Part shown: piece after piece, positions 53,060-62,216 of the stretch
How the letters are laid out: the number at the start of each line of letters is the position of its first letter
Position numbering within the stretch: position 1 is the stretch's first letter
The notes under the pieces: generated by a model
Databases searched by the model: none
Told to the model about the DNA's origin: nothing
The model's input: only the letters and a program-made list of their open reading frames with translations
NCBI GenBank assembly: GCA_949285905.1
Contig: CASDZV010000013.1
Location: forward strand, 1 to 64,000
DNA length: 64,000 bases
DNA from: an uncultured Spirochaetales bacterium
GTDB taxonomy: Bacteria; Spirochaetota; Spirochaetia; Sphaerochaetales; Sphaerochaetaceae
Reading direction: 5' to 3'
Translations under genes and position numbers: made by a program

Positions 53060-54573
53060 TGTTCTTCTCCTTTTGTAAGCATGTATTTCGCTATCTGTTC
53101 TTCATTTACATCATCATTTTCTAGGTGCTTAACGATTCTGTTCTCATACATCACATACACCCTGTCACATAGGCCTATGATTTCAGGCAAATCAGAAGAA
53201 ATCAGCAGGATTCCACCGCCCTGCCTAACATAATCATCCATAAGCTGATGAATTTCCCCTTTTGCACCAACATCTACACCTACCGTTGGTTCATCAAGAA
53301 TCATCAACTTGCTTTTTGTAAGCAACGCTTTTGCCATAACAACCTTCTGCTGGTTGCCTCCGCTAAGATTTGAAACCAGCTGATATGGCGAAGGAGTTTT
53401 AATAGAAAGCTGCTTAATCATTTTTTCGGAAGCTTCTTTTTCTTTTGACTTTACATAAAATACTTTTGACCATTTCCTAAAAATGCAAAGTACTGTATTA
53501 AATGACACAGTAAATGGAAGAATCAGACCAGAATATTTTCTATTCTCTGGAAGCATTACAACACCATTGCCAAGCATCTGGGAAGGAGATTTTGCCTCAC
53601 ATTTTTTACCATTAATTTTAAAAGTTCCAGAAATGATTTTATTAATACCAATCAATGCTTCTGCAACTTCAGTTCTACCAGAACCAACCAAGCCCGCGAG
53701 TCCGACAATTTCGTGTTCATGAACCTGTAAGTTGACATCGGATTGTCCTTTCTTTAAACATACAGAATCCAATGACACAATTTCCTTACCAGGGGTTAGA
53801 CTGTCTCTGGAATTGTAATCCCCGATATCTCTTCCAACCATCATCCTGACAAGTTCTTCTTCACTGCATGAAGAAACATCACAAGTACCAATTTTCTTGC
53901 CATCCCTAAGTACTGTAACTTTGTCTCCAATCTGTTGAAGTTCTTTTAGTCTATGAGAGATATAAATTACCGCAACACCTTCTCTCTTCAAATCATTAAT
54001 TGCAATAAATAAGCTCTCGACTTCTCTTTCTGTGAGTATTGCAGTTGGTTCATCAAATATAATGACTTCGGGGTGCAGATTAATAACCCTGGCTATGTCA
54101 ATCATTTTCCAGATTGATGGCGAATATTCCCTAACAGGCCGATTAACATTTATATCTAAAGAAAACCGAGCCATTAACTTCCTGCTGGCGGCTTCCATTT
54201 TCTTCATGTCAAAGAAACATGTCTTTCCGATTTTTAATTCACGGTTAAGAAATATGTTCTGTTTGACGCTAAGCCATGGGACAAGCATGAGTTCCTGGTG
54301 AACCGCCTCGATACCACATTCAGAGGAATCAAAAGGGGAAGCAAATGCAACTTCTCTTCCTTTATATTCAATGACTCCACCATCGGGTCGATGTGCACCA
54401 ATAAGGCATTTTATCAGCGTAGATTTTCCTGCTCCATTTTCTCCTATCAGGGCATGAACCTCTCCCGGATAGATTTCAATGTCAACATTATCCAGCGCTT
54501 TTACGCCAGGAAAACATTTTGTCAGACCTGTAACTTTCATTACTGGCTGTTTATTTTTGGCTCCATTTCCCAT
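53056..54573 (-). CDS. Ribose-type ABC transporter ATPase (RbsA family, duplicated)
   Basis: 505 residues with two ATPase domains. Domain 1: Walker A GENGAGKSTLIK, signature region YSPSIWKMIDIARVI, Walker B VIIFDEPTAIL. Domain 2 from about 255: LVGSGRTEVAEALIG, LSGGNQQKVVMAKALL, LMILDEPTVGVDVGAKGEIH. Usual LSGGE is replaced by YSPSI in domain 1, a deviation seen as a degenerate signature. It is 147 bp after the binding-protein gene, a gap with a long hairpin. Confidence 0.93.
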   Translation of the reverse strand: MGNGAKNKQPVMKVTGLTKCFPGVKALDNVDIEIYPGEVHALIGENGAGKSTLIKCLIGAHRPDGGVIEYKGREVAFASPFDSSECGIEAVHQELMLVPWLSVKQNIFLNRELKIGKTCFFDMKKMEAASRKLMARFSLDINVNRPVREYSPSIWKMIDIARVINLHPEVIIFDEPTAILTEREVESLFIAINDLKREGVAVIYISHRLKELQQIGDKVTVLRDGKKIGTCDVSSCSEEELVRMMVGRDIGDYNSRDSLTPGKEIVSLDSVCLKKGQSDVNLQVHEHEIVGLAGLVGSGRTEVAEALIGINKIISGTFKINGKKCEAKSPSQMLGNGVVMLPENRKYSGLILPFTVSFNTVLCIFRKWSKVFYVKSKEKEASEKMIKQLSIKTPSPYQLVSNLSGGNQQKVVMAKALLTKSKLMILDEPTVGVDVGAKGEIHQLMDDYVRQGGGILLISSDLPEIIGLCDRVYVMYENRIVKHLENDDVNEEQIAKYMLTKGEEQ

Positions 54574-54626
54574 AATATGTCCACACCTGTTCCAAGGAAT
54601 TAAAAATTACTGCTGTTTAATTATTT

Positions 54627-54682
54627 GCTGCATCGGTACTTTCTAGAACTTCTGATACCAATCTTCATAATACCGATACAGC
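54627..54682 (-). other. Long-stem hairpin between binding-protein and ATPase genes
   Basis: GCTGCATCGGTA (54627-54638) pairs with TACCGATACAGC (54671-54682): a 12-bp stem with one mismatch or G-T wobble and a 32-base loop. On the minus strand no T run follows directly. It probably stabilises the 3' end of the binding-protein mRNA or partly stops transcription, raising the amount of binding protein relative to the membrane subunits. Confidence 0.5.
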
Positions 54683-54720
54683 ATCTCATATCAATGTGAT
54701 TACGTACAAACGTATCCTAA

Positions 54721-55818
54721 TCACTTGCTAGGCTGTTTCCACCATGCAACTTCATCGATGTAATAATCGATGTTGGAACCATCTACAATAACACCATCCA
54801 TCGTGTTCAAGTCAGGATAAGGGATATACCCTTCTGGACATAAGGTGCCATCATTCAGATACTGAACGATATATGCCGCACCCAACCATCCAAGTGATGG
54901 AGGATCTGGATTGATTGAAACCTCCAGACGACCTTGCTGAATTGCGTAACTGGCATCTTCATTGCAGTCAAATCCGGCAACAATTATTCCGTCATTAGCA
55001 CTACCTACTTTGTAACCAGCACCTTCCAATGCCATTATTACGCCCATTGCAGCTTCATCATTACTTGCAATTATTGCGTCGATTTCATCTTCGCTATATT
55101 TCTGAATTAAATTCTCAGTTACTGTAAGGCCATCTGTCCTACGGAAGTTTGAAGGCTGTTCCGCAATTATATTGATATTAGGATACTTATCCAAAACCTC
55201 GTGTATTCCGGCATTCCTTTCATGTGCATTCTGTGCCTCTGGAGGACCTGGTAAATTGATAACATTTCCATTTCCATCAAGGGCTTCAGCAATATATTCT
55301 GCTATATACTTTCCCTGCTCATAATATTGAGTCCCGATAAATCCAAATATCTGGTCTGTATTTGCAGCCGTACCAACAACAATTACGGGAATGCCCGCAG
55401 CATATGCTCGCTCTAGACAGGGCACAATTCCGTTTGAATCAATCGGCGATATCACAATTCCATCCACCTGTCTCTGGATCAAATCATCAACAACTCTTGC
55501 CTGTTCTTCGATGTTGTCATTCTTTGCAGGTGAAAGCACAATAGGCTCGAACCCCATAGATTCAGCAGCCTTCTCAAATCCTCCAGAGAACCCAGCCATC
55601 CATGGATTTGTGTTATTCTTCACAACACAGGCAATGGTATACTCTTCATCAGCCTTCACATCGGATGTAACGTTCCATCCCAAACCTTCAATAGGATAGC
55701 CTTCCAATGCTGTTGAAGCATAATCTTCAGGATTGACAGCCTGAACTTCCTGCTGTCCACTTGCAAACAAACATACAGAAATGAAAACCATTAAGCAAAC
55801 AAATAAACCTTTTTTCAT
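54721..55818 (-). CDS. Ribose-type ABC transporter substrate-binding protein
   Basis: 365 residues. Signal peptide MKKGLFVCLMVFISVCLFAS then GQQEVQAVN, without a lipobox cysteine. Family-typical stretches: YTIACVVKNNTNPWMAGFSGGFEKAA (first part), VDGIVISPIDSNGIVPCLERAYAAGIPVIVV, IIASNDEAAMGVIMALEGAG. It is longer than RbsB (about 270 mature residues), with extra N-terminal and C-terminal segments. ATG at 55818 is chosen because GGAGA then has a 7-base spacing. The ligand is unknown; it should match the substrate of the isomerase and lactonase-like enzymes. Confidence 0.9.
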   Translation of the reverse strand: MKKGLFVCLMVFISVCLFASGQQEVQAVNPEDYASTALEGYPIEGLGWNVTSDVKADEEYTIACVVKNNTNPWMAGFSGGFEKAAESMGFEPIVLSPAKNDNIEEQARVVDDLIQRQVDGIVISPIDSNGIVPCLERAYAAGIPVIVVGTAANTDQIFGFIGTQYYEQGKYIAEYIAEALDGNGNVINLPGPPEAQNAHERNAGIHEVLDKYPNINIIAEQPSNFRRTDGLTVTENLIQKYSEDEIDAIIASNDEAAMGVIMALEGAGYKVGSANDGIIVAGFDCNEDASYAIQQGRLEVSINPDPPSLGWLGAAYIVQYLNDGTLCPEGYIPYPDLNTMDGVIVDGSNIDYYIDEVAWWKQPSK

Positions 55819-55832
55819 TACCATTCTCCTTT

Positions 55833-56906
55833 TTATTTCTTGCATTCGCCATAAACCAGGGATTTCTTCCAGTTATAGCGTTCTCTCCAGTCAGGATATT
55901 TGTATTCTTCCATCTCTTTATCCTGAGGATAGATATATCTTCCCCCGTGTTTCATAATGCAGACTCTCAATTCTGCATCATTTGCTCTGACAATCTTTTT
56001 CAACTCCTCTGGATTCATTTCAGAACTAGCCCAATTCTCATAATGATCAGGAATTAGAACCTCTGCATTGAGATTCTGTGCTACTCTCATACAATCCCAT
56101 GGATTCATCTTGTCAGTAGCCCCTGGTGCATTGTGTCCCATATCCATGATTGCAACATTTATTTTGTTCCTTTCTCCCACTGCTCGATACCCATCGTTGT
56201 AAAGAGTATCGCCAAGGAAAATTACGGACCCCTCTGCAGTCTCAAAAAGGAAACTAACCGCATTGGAATCAAAATCCAGAGGCTTTGATGAATCATAATC
56301 TCCTGTAAGGCAAGCCATTGAATCATAATTTTTTTCAACAATTACTTTTGTATCTTTTACTGTAAAAGAATCTCCTGGCCGAACCTCAATGATTCTTTCT
56401 TCGGGGACTCCCCATTTGCGGAAAAGAGCACAGGTATTTTGGGGGCCTATATACTTGCAATCAGTTGTATCAAGCGTTGCCATAACAGTATAGAAATCTG
56501 CATGGTCCTGATGATGGTGTGTGGCAAAAACACAATCCAGCGTTTTGAATTTCCACGGATCAATTACGTGAGGATTTGTACGTACCCATGTAAGGTATGG
56601 TGCACCACTTGTTCTGCACACACCACAATAATGGTACTCGCTATTGAGAGATGATCCGGAATAATTATCAATTAAAAATACAGCACCTCCTGATGACTTA
56701 TATGCCCAAGAAGGTCCTCCCAGCATCCAAAGAGCAAAAGCCCCATCGGGAACGCAGATATTCTCAATCTCTTGATTAAGCATCTGGTGCCATTCAGGGA
56801 AACATTCCTCCAACCAGATTTCCCTTGTCATCTTTCTGACAACACCAGTTCCAGCACTAGTCGGTATGGTATTTTCAAGACGTTCCAGTTCAATCTTTTC
56901 TTCCAT
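55833..56906 (-). CDS. UlaG-like metallo-beta-lactamase-fold hydrolase
   Basis: 357 residues. Metal site THHHQDHADF (H130, H132, D134, H135), with FLGDTLYNDGY and VLIPDHYENW later, as in the UlaG (L-ascorbate-6-phosphate lactonase) family. A GGPSWAYKSSGGAVFLIDNYSG segment upstream also fits UlaG. It should open a sugar lactone or related ester in the cytosol. No PTS or UlaD/E/F genes are near, so ascorbate is not indicated. It is the first gene of the minus-strand operon; ATG 56906 has GGAGG 12 bases upstream. Confidence 0.85.
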   Translation of the reverse strand: MEEKIELERLENTIPTSAGTGVVRKMTREIWLEECFPEWHQMLNQEIENICVPDGAFALWMLGGPSWAYKSSGGAVFLIDNYSGSSLNSEYHYCGVCRTSGAPYLTWVRTNPHVIDPWKFKTLDCVFATHHHQDHADFYTVMATLDTTDCKYIGPQNTCALFRKWGVPEERIIEVRPGDSFTVKDTKVIVEKNYDSMACLTGDYDSSKPLDFDSNAVSFLFETAEGSVIFLGDTLYNDGYRAVGERNKINVAIMDMGHNAPGATDKMNPWDCMRVAQNLNAEVLIPDHYENWASSEMNPEELKKIVRANDAELRVCIMKHGGRYIYPQDKEMEEYKYPDWRERYNWKKSLVYGECKK

Positions 56907-56962
56907 GTTATTCAGCAACCTCCTTTGATATGTGTTCGATAACACAAAACCCTAAAAAAATA

Positions 56963-56993
56963 AGCAAGCGTTTTCTCTAGCAATACTTATATA
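56963..56993 (-). promoter_or_regulatory. Candidate promoter and LacI-type operator of the second sugar operon
   Basis: On the minus strand TATATA (complement of 56988-56993) is followed by GAAAACGCTTGC (complement of 56964-56975), which has the central CG and A/T-rich arms of LacI-family operators. No clear -35 exists; TTAGAA is at 16 bases. The arrangement, operator just after the -10, is that of a repressed promoter. The rest of the 56907-57290 gap is A+T-rich, holds the terminator of the next gene, and shows nothing else I can name. Confidence 0.45.
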
Positions 56994-57216
56994 AACAAGA
57001 CCTATCCTTTTCTAACTTAATTTGACAATGCAACTCTTGAGAAAACTACATGATTCTTGCATAAATTTTTTAGAGATTCTTTGTTCTGCTTACAGGTCTC
57101 AAAATGGTTGTAACGAAGTCACAAAATCATAAAAAGTGCCACCACTATCTAGTGGAAACAAGTACTAATTTCTAGCCGAAATGATTCTATTTTTTATCTA
57201 TGTTGTATAAAACAAA

Positions 57217-57270
57217 CAAAAAGCGCTTCCATTGGATCTTCTCTGTAAAGATTCTAGCATGGAAGCGCTT
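57217..57270 (-). terminator. Long-loop terminator of the carboxyltransferase gene
   Basis: On the minus strand AAGCGCTTCCA (complement of 57260-57270) pairs perfectly over 11 bp with TGGAAGCGCTT (complement of 57221-57231), followed by TTTG and T-rich sequence. The loop is 28 bases. The outer arm is also a cre-like sequence (57259-57274). Confidence 0.65.
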
Positions 57271-57290
57271 GCAACGTACTTAGGAAATAA

Positions 57291-58832
57291 TCAGAGAGGA
57301 ATATTGCCGTGCTTTCTCTCCGGTTTTGCTTTCTTCTTGTCCCTGAGCATCTCAAGAGCAGACATGACTTTTGCTCTTGTCTCCGCAGGATCTATGACAT
57401 CATCGACATAACCGCGCTTTGCAGCCTGATACGGATTAGCAAACTCTGCTCTGTACTCCTTTGTCTTCTCTGCACGCAGAGCAACAGGATCTGCAGCTGC
57501 TGCGAATTCTTTCTTGTAGATGATGTTTGCAGCTCCATCACTTCCCATTACTGCAATCTCAGCATTAGGCCATGCAAATACGATATCAGCACCAAGCTCT
57601 TTGCTTGCCATACCTATATATGCACCACCATAAGCTTTGCGGAGAATTACAGTAACTAGAGGAACAGTGGCTTCAGAATACGCATACAGAAGCTTTGCAC
57701 CATGACGGATAATACCGCCTGTCTCCTCAGAAATACCTGGAAGGAATCCTGTGACATCAACAAATGTGACAATAGGAATATTGAAGGCATCGCAGAATCT
57801 GATAAATCTAGAAGCCTTGTCAGATGCATTGATTTCAAGACACCCAGCAAGCACTGAAGGCTGATTGGCAATAATACCCACACTCTTTCCAGCCATTCGT
57901 GCAAAGCCCACAACAACATTGCGGGCATACTGTGCCTGCACTTCGAAAAACGATGCAGCATCGAAAACGCGTTCAATAATGCGTCTGACATCATACCCTC
58001 TTTTCGCTTCAAGAGGAACGATTGCGCCAAGTTCCGGATCAGGAGACGCCGCCATATCATTTTTCCCCACAGGTACTTCACTGTGATTGTTCTGAGGAAT
58101 ATATGTCAGCAACTTCTTGATACCATCAAGCGTGGACTTCTCATCAGGGTAAGAGAAATGAGCGACACCGCTCTGTGTATTATGTGTCTCAGCACCACCT
58201 AGCTTCTCCGAAGTGACACTCTCCCCTGTCACGGCCTTGATGACATCAGGTCCGGTAATGAACATGTAACTGGTCTTCTCTGTCATGAAGATGAAATCCG
58301 TCAGAGCCGGAGAATAGACAGCACCGCCAGCACACGGTCCCATAATAGCAGTTATCTGGGGAATGACTCCTGAAGACTGCACATTGCGGTAGAAGATATT
58401 GCCAAACCCGCTCAGGGAATCAACACCTTCCTGGATTCTTGCCCCGCCTGAATCATTGATACCGATGACAGGAGCACCGACTCGCAGTGCAAGATCCATC
58501 ACATCAGTAATCTTCTTGGCGTGCATCTCTCCAAGAGAACCACCCATAACAGTGAAATCCTGAGAGTAAACGAACACCAGCCGCCCGTTAATCCTGCCAC
58601 TGCCTACAACAACACCTTCCCCTGGTGCATAGACTTTATCCATTCCAAGAGAAGTGCTTCTATGCTCGACGAACATATCGATTTCAGAAAAGCTACCCGG
58701 ATCCAGAAGATATTCTATTCTCTCACGTGCTGTCATCTTGCCTTTGCTGTGCTGTGCTTCAATGCGCTTCTCGCCACCTCCGGCAATGACCGTAGCCTTC
58801 TTAGCTTTCAGCTTCTCTAGAGCTTCATCCAT
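57291..58832 (-). CDS. Acyl-CoA carboxyltransferase subunit (methylmalonyl-CoA decarboxylase alpha / propionyl-CoA carboxylase beta)
   Basis: 513 residues of the biotin-dependent carboxyltransferase family: [79 protein letters not shown], ending RKHGNIPL. It moves a carboxyl group between acyl-CoA and biotin. Without neighbours for biotin carrier or membrane beta subunits, the Na+-pumping decarboxylase (MmdA) and carboxylase roles cannot be told apart; in an anaerobe MmdA is more likely. ATG 58832 is chosen because AAGGAG lies six bases upstream and the length fits the family. Confidence 0.9.
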   Translation of the reverse strand: MDEALEKLKAKKATVIAGGGEKRIEAQHSKGKMTARERIEYLLDPGSFSEIDMFVEHRSTSLGMDKVYAPGEGVVVGSGRINGRLVFVYSQDFTVMGGSLGEMHAKKITDVMDLALRVGAPVIGINDSGGARIQEGVDSLSGFGNIFYRNVQSSGVIPQITAIMGPCAGGAVYSPALTDFIFMTEKTSYMFITGPDVIKAVTGESVTSEKLGGAETHNTQSGVAHFSYPDEKSTLDGIKKLLTYIPQNNHSEVPVGKNDMAASPDPELGAIVPLEAKRGYDVRRIIERVFDAASFFEVQAQYARNVVVGFARMAGKSVGIIANQPSVLAGCLEINASDKASRFIRFCDAFNIPIVTFVDVTGFLPGISEETGGIIRHGAKLLYAYSEATVPLVTVILRKAYGGAYIGMASKELGADIVFAWPNAEIAVMGSDGAANIIYKKEFAAAADPVALRAEKTKEYRAEFANPYQAAKRGYVDDVIDPAETRAKVMSALEMLRDKKKAKPERKHGNIPL

Positions 58833-58979
58833 CTGATACTCCTTAGAAGACATTTGTCTTCCAGAGTATTCTACAAAGAATGCAAAGTGGTGTGAACTAG
58901 CAGAAGGCACATCATGGCACCTCTATAGGTGTCATTGTCCATTCTGAACGCATGTCTTGTTTTCTGGTATTATCAGGGA

Positions 58980-59633
58980 ATGAAGCATGTAGTAGCTATC
59001 AGATTCAGCTCAAGAGACAGAAGTGCAGAAGATGCGATGAACAATCTTGAGACTGCTTTATCCTATGCATTCCATGTACCTGTAGAATCTGCCTCTTTGA
59101 TGCATGGCAGCATTGATGAAATCATCAGCAACCACAGCGATGACGAACTTCTTTTTCTGCCGCTTATTGTACAGAAAGGATACGAATATGAAAAAATCCT
59201 GTCATATGGCTTTCCGGCAGCTCAGCCTCTCCTTGGAGACGAAAGTGATGCTGCAGAGATTGCGGCCATTCTGTCATCTGTATTACCTGAGCGAAAAGAT
59301 AACACATATCTTCTGGTTGGACATGGCATGCAGAACAGAGAAATAAGCGAATATAATCTTCTGAGAAAACATCTGAGACCTGACATGAGGCTCACAGCTC
59401 TCAAAGGGCCAGATGATTACCACTATACAGCGATTCCGGACACAGAAATCACCATCATACCATTCCTCCTTACGTGTGGTTACCATGTGAAGAATGATAT
59501 CGTGAAGACCATGATTCCATATCTGGCAAAAAGAGGAAAGAATGTGACACTCTGTGAAAACGGCCTTCTGAATCTGTCGTCAGGCTTTGCAGAAATCTTC
59601 AGGCGGCACCTTGCAGCACTGCTAAATGAATAA
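58980..59633 (+). CDS. Sirohydrochlorin cobaltochelatase/ferrochelatase, CbiK family
   Basis: 217 residues of the class II chelatase fold. Metal-binding histidines sit in LLVGHGMQNRE and LTCGYHVKNDIVKTM, the two positions used by CbiK. It puts Co2+ (cobalamin) or Fe2+ (siroheme) into sirohydrochlorin. Since a siroheme reductase is encoded 3 kb on and no other cob/cbi gene is present, siroheme is as likely as cobalamin. No strong ribosome site: TATTAT lies only a few bases before the ATG, suggesting a leaderless mRNA. The 3' end overlaps the convergent ABC ATPase gene by 12 bp. Confidence 0.85.
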   Translation: MKHVVAIRFSSRDRSAEDAMNNLETALSYAFHVPVESASLMHGSIDEIISNHSDDELLFLPLIVQKGYEYEKILSYGFPAAQPLLGDESDAAEIAAILSSVLPERKDNTYLLVGHGMQNREISEYNLLRKHLRPDMRLTALKGPDDYHYTAIPDTEITIIPFLLTCGYHVKNDIVKTMIPYLAKRGKNVTLCENGLLNLSSGFAEIFRRHLAALLNE

Positions 59634-60332
59634 TTCATGGCTGCTGCCATCTCCTGTTATGATTGTTCCGCGCTCAAGACCGAATGCAGTCTCCAGCACT
59701 TTCCTTTCAAAAAGCTCAGGTTTGCTACCTGAAAACAACAGATGTCCCTGTGAGAGGATTATTATATCATCTGCTATTCTCAGTGCCCTGTTGATGTCAT
59801 GGAAGGAGACAATGACAATATGTCCCTGTGCCTTCAGTGCTAGCAGCGCCTTCTCTGCCTGTTCACGATAATGCACATCAAGGCTTGCCTCCGGTTCATC
59901 AAATGCATACATAAGTGCTTTATGAGAAAGAGTGAGTGACAGGAACACCATCTGCCTCTCTCCTCCTGAAAGCGTATCCATACGTTTATCAAGGAAATCT
60001 GACAGACCGAACTTTTCCAGTTCACGTTGTCCATCATCAAATACAGAGAGGAAAGAGCGGACAGTAAGATCTGAATACGGAAGAGTCTGAGGCATCAAAG
60101 AATGAATCCTCCCGCGTTCAGATCTCTTGCATGTTCTCAGTTCCTTCCCTTTCACCTTTACAGAACCGGAATAATCTCTGTAAAACGATGTCAGCACTCT
60201 GATAAGTGTCGTCTTGCCACTGCCATTCTCGCCCAGCAACGCATAAACTCTGCCATCCTCAAGCGTCAGGGAAATGTTGTTAAGAAGATTATGTCCTTTT
60301 ATAGACAGCGAAAGATTTCTTATTTCAATCAT
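59622..60332 (-). CDS. Iron/cobalamin-type ABC transporter ATPase (FecE/BtuD family)
   Basis: 236-residue ATPase: Walker A GENGSGKTTLIRVL, signature LSGGERQMVFLSLTLSHK, Walker B LMYAFDEPEASLD, H-loop SFHDINRA. The order and style match importers of iron chelates, heme or cobalamin. The start overlaps the permease stop by 4 bp. It is the last gene of the SBP-permease-ATPase operon. Confidence 0.9.
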   Translation of the reverse strand: MIEIRNLSLSIKGHNLLNNISLTLEDGRVYALLGENGSGKTTLIRVLTSFYRDYSGSVKVKGKELRTCKRSERGRIHSLMPQTLPYSDLTVRSFLSVFDDGQRELEKFGLSDFLDKRMDTLSGGERQMVFLSLTLSHKALMYAFDEPEASLDVHYREQAEKALLALKAQGHIVIVSFHDINRALRIADDIIILSQGHLLFSGSKPELFERKVLETAFGLERGTIITGDGSSHELFI

Positions 60333-61303
60333 GAACGCGCCCTCCTTATGAGAAGAGCAATGAAGAACGGAACGCCGATGATTGCCATGAAAATACCTGC
60401 AGGAAGCTCACCGGGGCTGATCACTGTACGTGCCAGTATGTCTGAAAGCAGAACAAGAAACGGCCCTGCAAAGAGGGAAAGAGAAAGCGTCTTCCGGCTT
60501 TCTCCTCCTCCCAGCATTCTTGCAATATGAGGTGTGACAAGTCCGACAAAGCCCAGCAAACCGGAGAATGTGACAGCAGAGGCTGCAAGAAGTGCCGCTA
60601 TAGCGACAACAATGATTCTTATTATCATGGGCCGGTATCCCATCGATGAGGCTATCTCATCGCCGAGCATGATGATGTCCATCAGCCCGGAGAGGAAGAA
60701 CGAGGCAATGACAGCGATGGCTATAAGGAAGCATGGAAGGCAGAGCATCGAAGCGTTTACAGAGGCAAAGCCTCCGACTGAAAAGGAGCTGTAAGTACTC
60801 AGCACATCAGGATCTAAAGAACTTATGACACTTATAAATGCATTGAAGAGCGCATTTACAGCAATACCTGCAAGAATGATTGAATGCGAAGAGCTGACAC
60901 GTCCGATAAAAGAAGATATGAGAAATACAATGACAAGAGCCAGCATGCCTCCCAGGAATGCCACGACAGGAAGAATACCGAAGCAGAACGGGAAAACTGA
61001 CAGAGAGAGGAGCACTGCAAGCCCCGCCCCTGAATTCAGCCCTATGATATTAGGACTTGCAAGGTCATTGCCAGTCGCCGCCTGTAGCAGCGTTCCGGAA
61101 ATGGCAAACGCAATACCTGCGAAAAAGCATGCAATGGTACGTGGGAACCTTATGGAAAAAAGAATTACACCACTGATACTACCGCTGTCATTGAAAGCCT
61201 CTATGAAATCTACAGGAACACTTCCCATCAGCATTGAAAGTGTGAAAGCTATTATGTCAAACACAATAAGAAGCAACAGAGAAAGGTGATACCGGTTATT
61301 CAT
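60329..61303 (-). CDS. FecCD-family ABC transporter permease
   Basis: 324 residues, about nine to ten membrane helices. FecCD marks: FIEAFNDSGSISGVILFSIRFPRTIACFFAG cut at its start, GTLLQAATGNDLASPNIIGLNSGAG, and FVGLVTPHIARMLGGGESRK near the ATPase contact. It is the channel for a metal chelate or tetrapyrrole. It overlaps the binding-protein gene by 8 bp. Confidence 0.93.
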   Translation of the reverse strand: MNNRYHLSLLLLIVFDIIAFTLSMLMGSVPVDFIEAFNDSGSISGVILFSIRFPRTIACFFAGIAFAISGTLLQAATGNDLASPNIIGLNSGAGLAVLLSLSVFPFCFGILPVVAFLGGMLALVIVFLISSFIGRVSSSHSIILAGIAVNALFNAFISVISSLDPDVLSTYSSFSVGGFASVNASMLCLPCFLIAIAVIASFFLSGLMDIIMLGDEIASSMGYRPMIIRIIVVAIAALLAASAVTFSGLLGFVGLVTPHIARMLGGGESRKTLSLSLFAGPFLVLLSDILARTVISPGELPAGIFMAIIGVPFFIALLIRRARS

Positions 61304-62141
61304 AAAGCACTTTCTCCATCATCGAATACGCCTCAGCCCATCTGCCATTAGGCTTGAAATGGAAGAGCTCTTTAGGCAGGAAATAGACCTCTCCTTCCTT
61401 CACGGCCTTCACATCGCGCCATCCCGGCTGTGAGAACAGACTATTGATATAAGCAATGCTTGCATCTTCATTTCCCTGTGGCACGATGAGGATTCTGTCG
61501 ATATCTCCGGCAAGAATGGCTTCAAGAGAGAGCTGCTCTGTCAGCACTTTCATTTCATCCGCCACGTTTATCGCGCCTAAATCCTGAATAATCAGCGCAG
61601 CAAAATGATTATCAGCACGCTTTGCACGGACAGAGGAGAATGCACTGCCTGCCCTGATGAACAAGACACGCGGCTTTTCCTCATAAGAAGAGGCTTTCAC
61701 GATTATCTTTCCGATGCTATCCTGCTGGCTCAAGCCATATAGATTGTAAAGATCCTGCCTTCCTGTTATTTCCGTCAATATTCTGAAAACTGAGAGAAAA
61801 TCCGCAAAACTATCTTCTGTGACGAGCATCATCGGTATACCCATCTCATCCATAAGCGTCTTAAGCCTGACATGGCTTGCTGTATCAGCAGAACCTATGA
61901 CCAGATCCGGCTTCGAGAAAATAAGGACTTCCGTATTTATATTCCTGCCAGAGGAAGAATCAGCAAGAATAGCCTCCGGGGAGGCAAAACCCCGTTCCAC
62001 AGCCTCCGATACCGTGATATCCACACTACCTCCGGCAAGCGACCAGAGATCTGCAAGAGAGGAATTGAGACATGCTGTCCTAATAGCAAAGACAGGCAAT
62101 GAGAGTATTACCAGCAGAAATAAAAGAAAGAGCCTTTTCAT
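61296..62141 (-). CDS. Iron/cobalamin-type ABC transporter substrate-binding protein
   Basis: 281 residues. Signal peptide MKRLFLLFLLVILSLPVFA, then a BtuF/FhuD-like protein: SLADLWSLAGGSVDITVSEA, SKPDLVIGSADTASHVRLKTLMDEMGIPMML cut in the middle of the first lobe, long hinge helix, and GEVYFLPKELFHFKPNGRWAEAY at the end. Mature sequence begins without a lipobox cysteine. It binds a ferric chelate, heme or corrinoid in the periplasm. The neighbouring chelatase and siroheme enzyme suggest a tetrapyrrole or metal supply role. Confidence 0.85.
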   Translation of the reverse strand: MKRLFLLFLLVILSLPVFAIRTACLNSSLADLWSLAGGSVDITVSEAVERGFASPEAILADSSSGRNINTEVLIFSKPDLVIGSADTASHVRLKTLMDEMGIPMMLVTEDSFADFLSVFRILTEITGRQDLYNLYGLSQQDSIGKIIVKASSYEEKPRVLFIRAGSAFSSVRAKRADNHFAALIIQDLGAINVADEMKVLTEQLSLEAILAGDIDRILIVPQGNEDASIAYINSLFSQPGWRDVKAVKEGEVYFLPKELFHFKPNGRWAEAYSMMEKVLYE

Positions 62142-62216
62142 CAATCATTCCAGAGAGAATCAGGAATGTTTCAAGGCCCTTTCCTTCTCAATATCAAGTA
62201 TGGCACATTCTGATGC

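Noticed and set aside
55833..56906. Ascorbate utilisation (ula) operon
   Set aside because: The UlaG-like hydrolase stands without PTS or UlaD/E/F-type genes and is linked to a ribose-type importer, so only the family, not the substrate, is supported.
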